Shown here: positions 22,843 through 28,990 of the stretch, piece after piece | How positions within the stretch are numbered: position 1 is the first letter of the stretch | Layout of the letters: each line of letters starts with the position of its first letter | Origin: Bryobacterales bacterium | Lineage (GTDB): Bacteria > Acidobacteriota > Terriglobia > Bryobacterales > Bryobacteraceae | Direction: 5' to 3' | NCBI GenBank assembly: GCA_020852755.1 | Contig: JADZAF010000277.1 | Coordinates: 1-43,374 of the forward strand | Length of the DNA stretch: 43,374 nucleotides | The notes under the pieces: model-generated | The model's input: only the letters and a program-made list of their open reading frames with translations | Told to the model about the DNA's origin: nothing | Database searches by the model: none | Program-made: the position numbers and the translations under genes

Positions 22843-24632
22843 CCCGCCGCTGTTTTGCGCTCATTTTGTTCTCCATCATTCTGGCCGGCGCTGCCGCGCC
22901 AGGCCAGCCGCCCGCCCGGTCGCGGAGCAAGACCACACGGGCCAGGCCGCCCGCGGCTCCCGAGAGTGCGGGAAGCCGGGCGAGCCGCTGGATGCACGGC
23001 CTCACCCTGCGCCGGAAGATTGCGCAATTGGTGGTGATACCCGTTTCGGGGCAGGTCGAGAGCAGGCGTTCGCGCGAATACCAGGAATTCACCCGCCTGG
23101 TGCGAAAGGAATGCGTGGGCGGCCTGGTTCTGGTGAATGTGGCGGCGGGACGCGTGATCCGCCGGGCGGAACCCTACGCCCTGGCCGCCTTCCTCAACCG
23201 CGCGCAGCGCCTGGCGCCGATCCCGCTGATCGTGGCCGGCGATTTCGAGCGCGGCGCCTCCATGCGGGTGGCCGACACCACCCCGTTCCCGCACGCCATG
23301 GCTTTCGGCGCCACCCAAGACCCCGAGACCACACGTTACGCCGGGAAGATCACGGCGCAGGAGGCCCGGGCCCTCGGGGTTCACTGGCTCTTCTTTCCGG
23401 TCGCCGACGTCAACAACAACCCGGACAACCCAATCATCAACATTCGCAGCTTCGGCGAAGACCCTGCCCTGGTGTCCGCTCACGTCCGGGCCTTCATCGC
23501 CGGAGTACAGGAGGAGAGCCGCCGGGCGCCGGTGCTGACCACGGCCAAGCACTTCCCGGGGCACGGCGATACCGCGACAGACACCCATCTGAACCTGGCC
23601 GTGATTCCGGGCGATCGCGCCCGGCTGGAAGAGGTGGAATTCACACCGTTCCGGGCCGCCATCGCACAGGGCGTGGATTCGATCATGACCGCGCACATCG
23701 CGGTCCCGGCGCTGGATCCGGGCGGCGACCCGGCCACGCTCTCCCGGCCCATCCTCACCGGTGTGCTGCGGAAGGAGATGGGCTTCGACGGCCTGATCGT
23801 CACCGACGCGCTGGACATGGGCGGAATCGTGAAGCAGTTCGGCGCGGGCGAGGCCGCGGTCCGGGCCCTGGAAGCCGGAGCGGATGTCCTGCTGATGCCG
23901 CCCGACCCGGTAGCGGCGATCGACGCCGTTTCCCTGGCGGTCCGCAAAGGCCGGCTTCCGGTAAAGCGGATCGATGAGAGCGTGGCGAAGATCCTGCGGG
24001 CCAAGGAGCGCCTCGGCCTCGACCATCACAGGCTGGTGAACCTCGAGACGCTCGGCGACGTGCTGGATTCCCCGGAGGCCGGCAGGAAGGCCCAGGAGAT
24101 CGCCGAACGGGCGGTCACCCAGGTGAAGAACGAGGCGGCGGCCGTCCCCCTCCGCGCCGAGGACCATCCCTGCTTCTTCATCCTCACCGAAAACCGCCGG
24201 TCGGCGCAGGGGGAAGCCGCGGCGAAAGAGATCCGGCAGCGGCTGCCTTCCGCCCCCCTGACAACCCTGGACCCTTCGGTTCCGGAGGTCGAGATCGAAG
24301 CGGCGGCCGGCATTGCTTCCGGCTGCGGCAAGGTCGTGGTGGCCGCTTTCGCCTCGGTGGCGGCGTATCGCGGCGACAACGCCCTGGCCGGTTCGTTTCC
24401 GAAGCTGATGGAGCGGCTCCTGGGCGCGGGCAAGCCGTTGGTGTTGGTCGCCCTCGGCAACCCGTACCTGATCCGCCATTTTCCCGGCGTGGCCGCTTAC
24501 CTGGCCACCTTCAGCACCGTTCCGCCCTCGGAGATCGCGGCGGTGAAGGTCCTGTTCGGGGAAATTCCCGCCCGCGGGCGGTTGCCAATCACGATCCCCG
24601 GGATCGCTGCGCGGGCCGCGGGTCCGGAATAA
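22737..24632 (+). CDS. exported glycoside hydrolase family 3 (NagZ-like beta-N-acetylhexosaminidase)
   Basis: GH3 enzyme related to NagZ, expected to release terminal beta-linked sugars such as GlcNAc. NagZ-type signatures are KHFPGHGDTATDTHLNL (His276, Asp278 region, the mobile catalytic loop) and GLIVTDALDMGGI, whose first Asp (357) is the nucleophile position. A C-terminal alpha/beta/alpha domain follows (about 430-625). A signal-like segment (RRCFALILFSIILAGAAAPG) begins at residue 37, so the long 34-residue leader from ATG 22737 may not be translated. The only other in-frame candidate close to the signal is CTG 22839, which overlaps the response regulator stop as CTGA. I report the ATG frame and flag the uncertain start. 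Confidence 0.88.
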   Translation: MPDQGRHQIAGPPHTPKAAESAEGNRPREERGHFLTRRCFALILFSIILAGAAAPGQPPARSRSKTTRARPPAAPESAGSRASRWMHGLTLRRKIAQLVVIPVSGQVESRRSREYQEFTRLVRKECVGGLVLVNVAAGRVIRRAEPYALAAFLNRAQRLAPIPLIVAGDFERGASMRVADTTPFPHAMAFGATQDPETTRYAGKITAQEARALGVHWLFFPVADVNNNPDNPIINIRSFGEDPALVSAHVRAFIAGVQEESRRAPVLTTAKHFPGHGDTATDTHLNLAVIPGDRARLEEVEFTPFRAAIAQGVDSIMTAHIAVPALDPGGDPATLSRPILTGVLRKEMGFDGLIVTDALDMGGIVKQFGAGEAAVRALEAGADVLLMPPDPVAAIDAVSLAVRKGRLPVKRIDESVAKILRAKERLGLDHHRLVNLETLGDVLDSPEAGRKAQEIAERAVTQVKNEAAAVPLRAEDHPCFFILTENRRSAQGEAAAKEIRQRLPSAPLTTLDPSVPEVEIEAAAGIASGCGKVVVAAFASVAAYRGDNALAGSFPKLMERLLGAGKPLVLVALGNPYLIRHFPGVAAYLATFSTVPPSEIAAVKVLFGEIPARGRLPITIPGIAARAAGPE

Positions 24633-25114
24633 CCCCGTTCAGCGGCGACTAAATGCGATGAATTGGGCGCCTCGGGGCAATCGGGACTGGTCGTTGTATA
24701 CGTATTGCACACGCCGTGAACCGCAGTTCCTCATTGGGCGATGGAAAAAACTGATAGTATTTTCCAGATCGCTGGTACCGGCACCGTCAAGAGGTTCACG
24801 ACCCTTGGCTCACCGGGGAAGCGAACGGAGTCCCGTACTCCGGGTCAAGCTCAGCGGCGTCGTGTTGCGCTAAACAGGAAATGCGAGAATCGACCCCCTC
24901 GTGGCGATTCGCTTTGAAGCCATCCGCCGAACCCACACCGTGGCGGATCATTCTCTTTGACGCCGCCATAAACGGTTCGACCGGCGAAATGGCTCAGAGC
25001 CTCACGAAAGGCTTGACTTCCCAGAAGCTCACCCCGACACGGCTCTTTCGCGGCGACTGTCCCGTGCGCTGAAGCCGGTGTTACGGGTTCGCGGGACGGC
25101 AATGCCGTCGTGCT

Positions 25115-25341
25115 GTCATTTCCGAACTTGCCGCAGTCATGCGAGAAGGTGAAACAATCCGTCGCATCCGTCAGGCCGTTGCACACGGCGATCTCCGGCA
25201 GCCGTCCACTCCGGCCGACGTGACCAAAACTATGGCAATCGCCTTTGCGGCTGTGTTCCTGCCAAAAGCAGGCGGTTGGCAATCCGGGCCGCAATGTTCC
25301 GTAAGGTAAATAACACACCAGGCCTGTACCGACCTCGGTGA
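25115..25341 (+). pseudogene. frameshifted remnant of a small protein (FLPK / VGNPG / PGLYR pattern)
   Basis: Three consecutive frames read as one broken protein. Frame 1 gives MREGETIRRIRQAV, then DLRQPSTPADV and FLPK, up to 25267. Frame 2 (from about 25263) gives AVGNPGRNV. Frame 3 (from 25291) gives FRKVNNTPGLYRPR and a TGA at 25339-25341. The order matches a small bacterial protein I know only as recurrent short ORFs of about 75-80 residues with the pattern IRxAVxxGxL..PFxxADV...GTFLPKHRxGNPG....PGLYRL, possibly winged-helix. Two shifts in the same direction restore it. Without correction only a 56-codon ORF (25139-25309) remains. It may once have been a partner or regulator of the ATPase that follows. 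Confidence 0.5.
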
Positions 25342-25525
25342 GCGCCAACCCTTGGCCGCCGCCGCTGAACAACGTACGGCTGTACCAGGTTTTTGTGAGA
25401 GACACCTGGGCCGCACCGCATTTCTGCCATGCGGCCCTTGTCTTAGGAACGGCCAAATGGCCGCCCTCCGGGGCTTCAAGGTTTGGTGAGCCGAATACGT
25501 TATAGCCCAACAACTTGGGTTCGAC

Positions 25526-25531
25526 TACACT
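25526..25531 (+). promoter_or_regulatory. -10-like TACACT of the ATPase-nuclease gene
   Basis: TACACT ends six bases before ATG 25538, so transcription would start at about the A of the ATG, giving a leaderless mRNA. No SD is visible and no clear -35 at 17 bp. Confidence 0.45.
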
Positions 25532-25537
25532 ATCTGT

Positions 25538-27541
25538 ATGGCAGAAAAGGCAGAAAAGTCCACCACGGCTCAAACGAAAAGCGCTCCCCCGCCGAAGGCT
25601 GCTGTGCCTCAAAGGACCGCTGGCGTTCGTTGGCCCGTCGATCCGCTTGACCGGGTGACCGGAACCTCTGATGCCGAATTCCGACGCCGAACCATCGAAG
25701 GAATACTGCAAAGCTACCATAGCAATTACGACGTTCCTGCCGAAGCACTGCAAAATGCTGTAGATGCCGTCGAAGACGCGAAACTGACGGGCTTACCAGC
25801 CCCATATTCGATAGAAGTAACCGTCAACATGACGGATAACTGGCTTGGTGTTCTCGATACCGGCATCGGCATGTCGTTCGATGAAGTGACGAGTGCATTT
25901 GCACCAAACGTATCCTTCAAGAGCGCTGGCAAATCAAAACGAGAACGCAAGAACATGTACCGGGGCTACAAGGGCGTCGGCTTGACGTTCCTTGCATACG
26001 GTACGGACGACATCACCATCCACTCGAAACAGTCGCACGGTGAACTAGTGAAGGCTCGAATGCGGTACGGTCGTTCGTGGGCAGAGGGTAACCGTAGCCA
26101 GTCTGCGGTGATGGTCGAAGATACCGATCCGTCACCCCTGGACGGCCGTGGTAGGGGCACTTATATCAAAGTACAGTTTTCGCCCAGCACTCGCCCCAAA
26201 AATCTCGCTAAATTAGCTCAAAGTGCCTGGATATGGCGGGTGATCCTACGCACTAGGACTGCAGTCGGTCAGGTTTCGTTGGGCAGAGACGTAATTTGCC
26301 CAATAAAGACAAAGCTACATGTCATAGAAGACGGTCGGAAGACCACCACTGATGTAGACACTTCGTTCTTGTACCCGCATGAAGTGAAACGAAGCCCAGC
26401 ATACCGCTTTCTTGATCTTCCAAAGTATTACCAGACCCATGCTGAACAGAGTGCTCCACCGGCAGATAAACTCCGACAGGACGGTATATACCTTGTCTGG
26501 GATACTGAACGCATCAAGAAGGAGTTAACGTCGGACCAGCAGGTACAATTCGCAGAGGAGCTAAAGACGTATTCGCCATACCTTTATGCGTTTGTGCCAT
26601 ACCAAGGTAGCGTATGGGGAGAATTGAACCAGATAGCGACTGGCGTGAAGAATCGCAACTATCTGTACCCCGGCTTGATGCTGGCCGTCAATCGGCAAAG
26701 GCTTGCTGATATCTTTGAGATCGGTGCATCTCGCTATGAGACGTTTAGTCGAAACGTCTTCGTCATAATGCACTTTGACGATGCCAAGCCAGACCAAGGG
26801 CGCAAGACGCTTGAAGTGGAGGCGTTCGAGTTGGCGCAACGGACTGCTGACCGAGTGGTGCAGTACTTCGCCAAACAACGTGAGCTACTTCGACCGCCCG
26901 GTGAGTCTCCCACGCCTGAACAGCGACAAGTCGAAAAGAACCATTCGGACTGGGAATTCAACGTTCGGACACACGCCAGTCATTCGCCTCTGCATATCCC
27001 GCCAACTACCTACATCAGCACTCCGTTAACGGAGCAGGATGTCGTTGGGCTATTTCATCAACTCTCCACTCTTGGCGTTTTTTCAGGGATTCGAGTCTAT
27101 GCAACTAGCCAAAGCAAGACATACGACTGCCTGATAGAATTCGACTGCCCAATAGATCAGCCGGGACTACGGTACGTAGCATCCGATCAAAACCCCTTGG
27201 GCGTATCACCGTACACCTTGGGCACACACAAGAAGTTTTCAACACGACAGCTGACTCTAGAGTTCAAGAACAATTTGGATAGACTGATCGCAGATGTTGA
27301 AGGGGATAGCCCCAAGACTTTTGGGGATATTGATGTATGCGTTTGTTGGAGTAAAGTCAGCGACACCTTCAAGGGCTACGAACTTAGCGAGATCACCGAG
27401 GCTAATCTTGATGAGCGGCAGTACCCGGGTGTGACCCACCTCTTGCGGCGGGATGGCGACGTGCACGTGGTGAAGGTCATCATGCTTGAGAAGGTCGTTC
27501 AGATTATTCAAGCGGGAAAGTTGAGCATTCCGGTGATGTAA
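25538..27541 (+). CDS. GHKL (MORC/MutL-like) ATPase fused to a PD-(D/E)XK-like nuclease domain; candidate defence protein
   Basis: 667 residues. After a Lys/Ala/Pro-rich tail (1-28), residues about 50-215 form a Bergerat-fold ATPase: N box EALQNAVDA (Glu69, Asn73, Asp76), G1 LDTGIGM (Asp107, Gly109, Gly111) and G2 GYKGVG (143-148). A transducer-like middle region follows (about 220-450). The last 190 residues carry TYDCLIEFD (Asp530), LEFKNNLD with an E-x-K (Glu575, Lys577), then DIDVCVCW (597-604). This order resembles a restriction-endonuclease core. GHKL ATPases joined to such nucleases are known from restriction and defence contexts (MutL/MORC-like families). It is neither MutL, Hsp90 nor gyrase: no such C-terminal domains. 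GC is near half (47% in a line I counted) against about 67% in flanking genes, consistent with transfer. No reading-frame damage is seen. Confidence 0.82.
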   Translation: MAEKAEKSTTAQTKSAPPPKAAVPQRTAGVRWPVDPLDRVTGTSDAEFRRRTIEGILQSYHSNYDVPAEALQNAVDAVEDAKLTGLPAPYSIEVTVNMTDNWLGVLDTGIGMSFDEVTSAFAPNVSFKSAGKSKRERKNMYRGYKGVGLTFLAYGTDDITIHSKQSHGELVKARMRYGRSWAEGNRSQSAVMVEDTDPSPLDGRGRGTYIKVQFSPSTRPKNLAKLAQSAWIWRVILRTRTAVGQVSLGRDVICPIKTKLHVIEDGRKTTTDVDTSFLYPHEVKRSPAYRFLDLPKYYQTHAEQSAPPADKLRQDGIYLVWDTERIKKELTSDQQVQFAEELKTYSPYLYAFVPYQGSVWGELNQIATGVKNRNYLYPGLMLAVNRQRLADIFEIGASRYETFSRNVFVIMHFDDAKPDQGRKTLEVEAFELAQRTADRVVQYFAKQRELLRPPGESPTPEQRQVEKNHSDWEFNVRTHASHSPLHIPPTTYISTPLTEQDVVGLFHQLSTLGVFSGIRVYATSQSKTYDCLIEFDCPIDQPGLRYVASDQNPLGVSPYTLGTHKKFSTRQLTLEFKNNLDRLIADVEGDSPKTFGDIDVCVCWSKVSDTFKGYELSEITEANLDERQYPGVTHLLRRDGDVHVVKVIMLEKVVQIIQAGKLSIPVM

Positions 27542-27603
27542 ACGGGCTGACGTTTTGAGGCGCAGTCGGAAGTGGAGCGGCCGACTGCGAACGGGAGATT
27601 GTC

Positions 27604-27897
27604 ATGAAGCTGGTTGCGAGTGACCAAACCTTAGTCTATTTCGTTTGTGACCGGCCTGATGGCAGATCGCACGGAATTCGCATCGGCAGAGGCACTGGGG
27701 CTGTCGGATTCGTTAGCGACACGCCCGCTGACCAGCCGTCGCACCCTGTATGCTTCACGGACTACGACAATGCGATCTCGATCCCGGTCAGTGGCGATTT
27801 GCCGCCGATTCTCGCCAGTGCGCTTGCCGATATTGATGATGCACACCCCGAAATTCACGCCCTGCTCACCGGCCGGATGCGTTTTGAAGATGCATAA
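27604..27897 (+). CDS. small protein of unknown function downstream of the ATPase-nuclease
   Basis: 97 residues, acidic, no membrane segment: KLVASDQTLVYFVCD, then VSGDLPPILASALADIDD and a short C-terminal helix. ATG 27604 has GGGAG seven to eight bases upstream, and the gene begins 62 bp after the ATPase stop on the same strand, so it may be co-transcribed. I do not recognise a family. Its composition is intermediate between the island and the core genome. Possible roles include a partner, regulator or immunity factor of the ATPase-nuclease, but nothing in the sequence demonstrates this. The last 43 bp overlap an open frame on the other strand. Confidence 0.6.
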   Translation: MKLVASDQTLVYFVCDRPDGRSHGIRIGRGTGAVGFVSDTPADQPSHPVCFTDYDNAISIPVSGDLPPILASALADIDDAHPEIHALLTGRMRFEDA

Positions 27898-28214
27898 GGC
27901 AGATATTGATCGCAGCGGACGAGCAGCTTATCGGCGGCGTCGCTGGCAAACAGGCGGGCCGTAAACCCAAATGCCGGCCTTGTCCTTGCGCCCCGCACTG
28001 TCCCCGCTTTTGGGTGGAAGTTGCCCCGGAGGTCGACGCCGACAACCCACAGGGGACAGTTGGACGTGTTGAGTTCCTTCGGCGAGAGTTTCAGCGGCTC
28101 GTCGGGATTTTTCTGTGCCCGTTTCTTCTGGCGTTCGTTACACTTTTTTGTATGGCGCCGTTGTGTGGCGTCGTTCGGCGTGAAGCGCATCGAGACCGTC
28201 TTCGGCGGTGGCAC
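27855..28214 (-). pseudogene. possible N-terminal stub of a tyrosine recombinase (integrase)
   Basis: 119-codon open frame from GTG 28214. The first half is basic: RRHTKKCNERQKKRAQK, then TSNCPLWVVGVDLRGNF. The spacing of RH-x3-C (His21, Cys25) and C-P-x-W-x2-G (Cys53 onward) resembles the zinc-ribbon-like N-terminus of some acidobacterial phage-type integrases. After residue about 70 the frame reads as random sequence, and no catalytic Arg/His/Tyr domain exists in the window. A promoter-like TACAAT lies four bases upstream. I infer a truncated integrase remnant at the right edge of the island. A chance ORF is the alternative. Confidence 0.35.
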
Positions 28215-28278
28215 GCCTATTGTACATGGAAAGCGCCCTGCGTCATAGATCTTTTGTTGTCAGGAGAATATCTCGTAT
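27898..28278. other. 381-bp stretch without a plus-strand gene, right flank of the island
   Basis: Apart from the minus-strand integrase-like frame, I see no gene. Plus-strand open frames here have no domain or SD. AGGAGA at 28261-28266 belongs to the hydrolase gene that follows. GC rises back toward the flanking level within this stretch, so the island boundary lies here. Confidence 0.45.
28219..28246 (-). promoter_or_regulatory. promoter-like ATGACG-16-TACAAT upstream of the integrase-like stub
   Basis: On the minus strand a -35-like ATGACG (28241-28246) and -10 TACAAT (28219-28224) are 16 bp apart. GTG 28214 follows four bases later, which would make the mRNA leaderless. Confidence 0.35.
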
Positions 28279-28974
28279 ATGCAAATTACCTGGCTCGGAC
28301 ACGCCACCTTTCAGTTCCGTCTGCCTTCCGGCGAAGTGTTCCTGATGGATGCCTGGACTGAGGGCAACCCTTCCTATCCCAAGGACCACCGCTTCGACCG
28401 GCTGGACGCCATCCTGATCACCCACGGACATTTCGACCACATACACGACGCCGTGCCCCTGGCCCAGCGGTTCTCCTGCCCCGTTGTGGGAATCTACGAA
28501 CTGTGCCACTGGGCGGAGAGCAAGGGCGTCAAGGACACCCGGCCGATGAACAAAGGCGGCACCCAGCAGGTCGGCCCCGTCGCGGTCACGATGACCCATG
28601 CGGTGCATAGCTGCGGGATTCTGGACGAAGGCAAGATCGTCTATGGCGGGGAAGCCTGCGGCTACGTGCTGCGCTTCGCCGACGGCCGCGGCCTGTACTT
28701 CGCCGGCGATACCAACGTCTTCTCCGACATGCAGTTGATCCAGCAACTCTACCATCCGGAGTTGGCCTTCCTGCCGATCGGCGACCTGTACACCATGAGC
28801 CCGCGCGAGGCGGCACTGGCCTGCAGCCTGCTCAAGCCCAACAAGGTAGTACCGATGCACTTCGGCACTTTCCCGCCGCTGGCGGGCCGGCCGCAGCAGC
28901 TCGAGCTGCTCATTCAGGATCTCAAGGAAACCCGGGTGTGGCCGCTGGAGATCGGCAAAACGGTCGAGTGGTGA
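28279..28974 (+). CDS. metal-dependent hydrolase, UPF0173 / UlaG-like metallo-beta-lactamase fold
   Basis: Cytoplasmic hydrolase of 231 residues with the metallo-beta-lactamase fold. Metal ligands: THGHFDH (His49, His51, Asp53, His54), TMTHAVHSCG, YFAGDTNVFSD (bridging Asp) and PMHFGTFPPL (last His). The short N-terminal QITWLGHATFQF is diagnostic of the UPF0173/UlaG-like group, whose members hydrolyse lactones or phosphodiesters; the real substrate is unknown. AGGAGA lies upstream at a spacing of about 12 bases. It converges on the histidine kinase gene with only 16 bp between. GC is again high, so it marks the return to core DNA. Confidence 0.94.
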   Translation: MQITWLGHATFQFRLPSGEVFLMDAWTEGNPSYPKDHRFDRLDAILITHGHFDHIHDAVPLAQRFSCPVVGIYELCHWAESKGVKDTRPMNKGGTQQVGPVAVTMTHAVHSCGILDEGKIVYGGEACGYVLRFADGRGLYFAGDTNVFSDMQLIQQLYHPELAFLPIGDLYTMSPREAALACSLLKPNKVVPMHFGTFPPLAGRPQQLELLIQDLKETRVWPLEIGKTVEW

Positions 28975-28990
28975 TTCTCCGGACGCGCAG

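Larger units (their letters stand above)
24633..25537. other. 905-bp low-coding region, left flank of the accessory island
   Basis: No intact gene is convincing here. GC drops relative to the flanks. Short open frames exist at 24741-24917 (58 codons, basic) and 24881-25072 (63 codons), but neither has a promoter, an SD or a recognisable domain. The clearest content is the frameshifted remnant at 25115-25341. A 300-codon open frame on the minus strand crosses from here into the ATPase gene and looks like a shadow. The segment is best read as decayed accessory DNA. Confidence 0.5.

Noticed and set aside
24851-25753. 300-codon minus-strand frame crossing the start of the ATPase gene
   Set aside because: It overlaps the secure ATPase N-terminus and the frameshifted remnant, has no promoter or SD, and no domain. 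It is kept only as a note because the region is otherwise empty.
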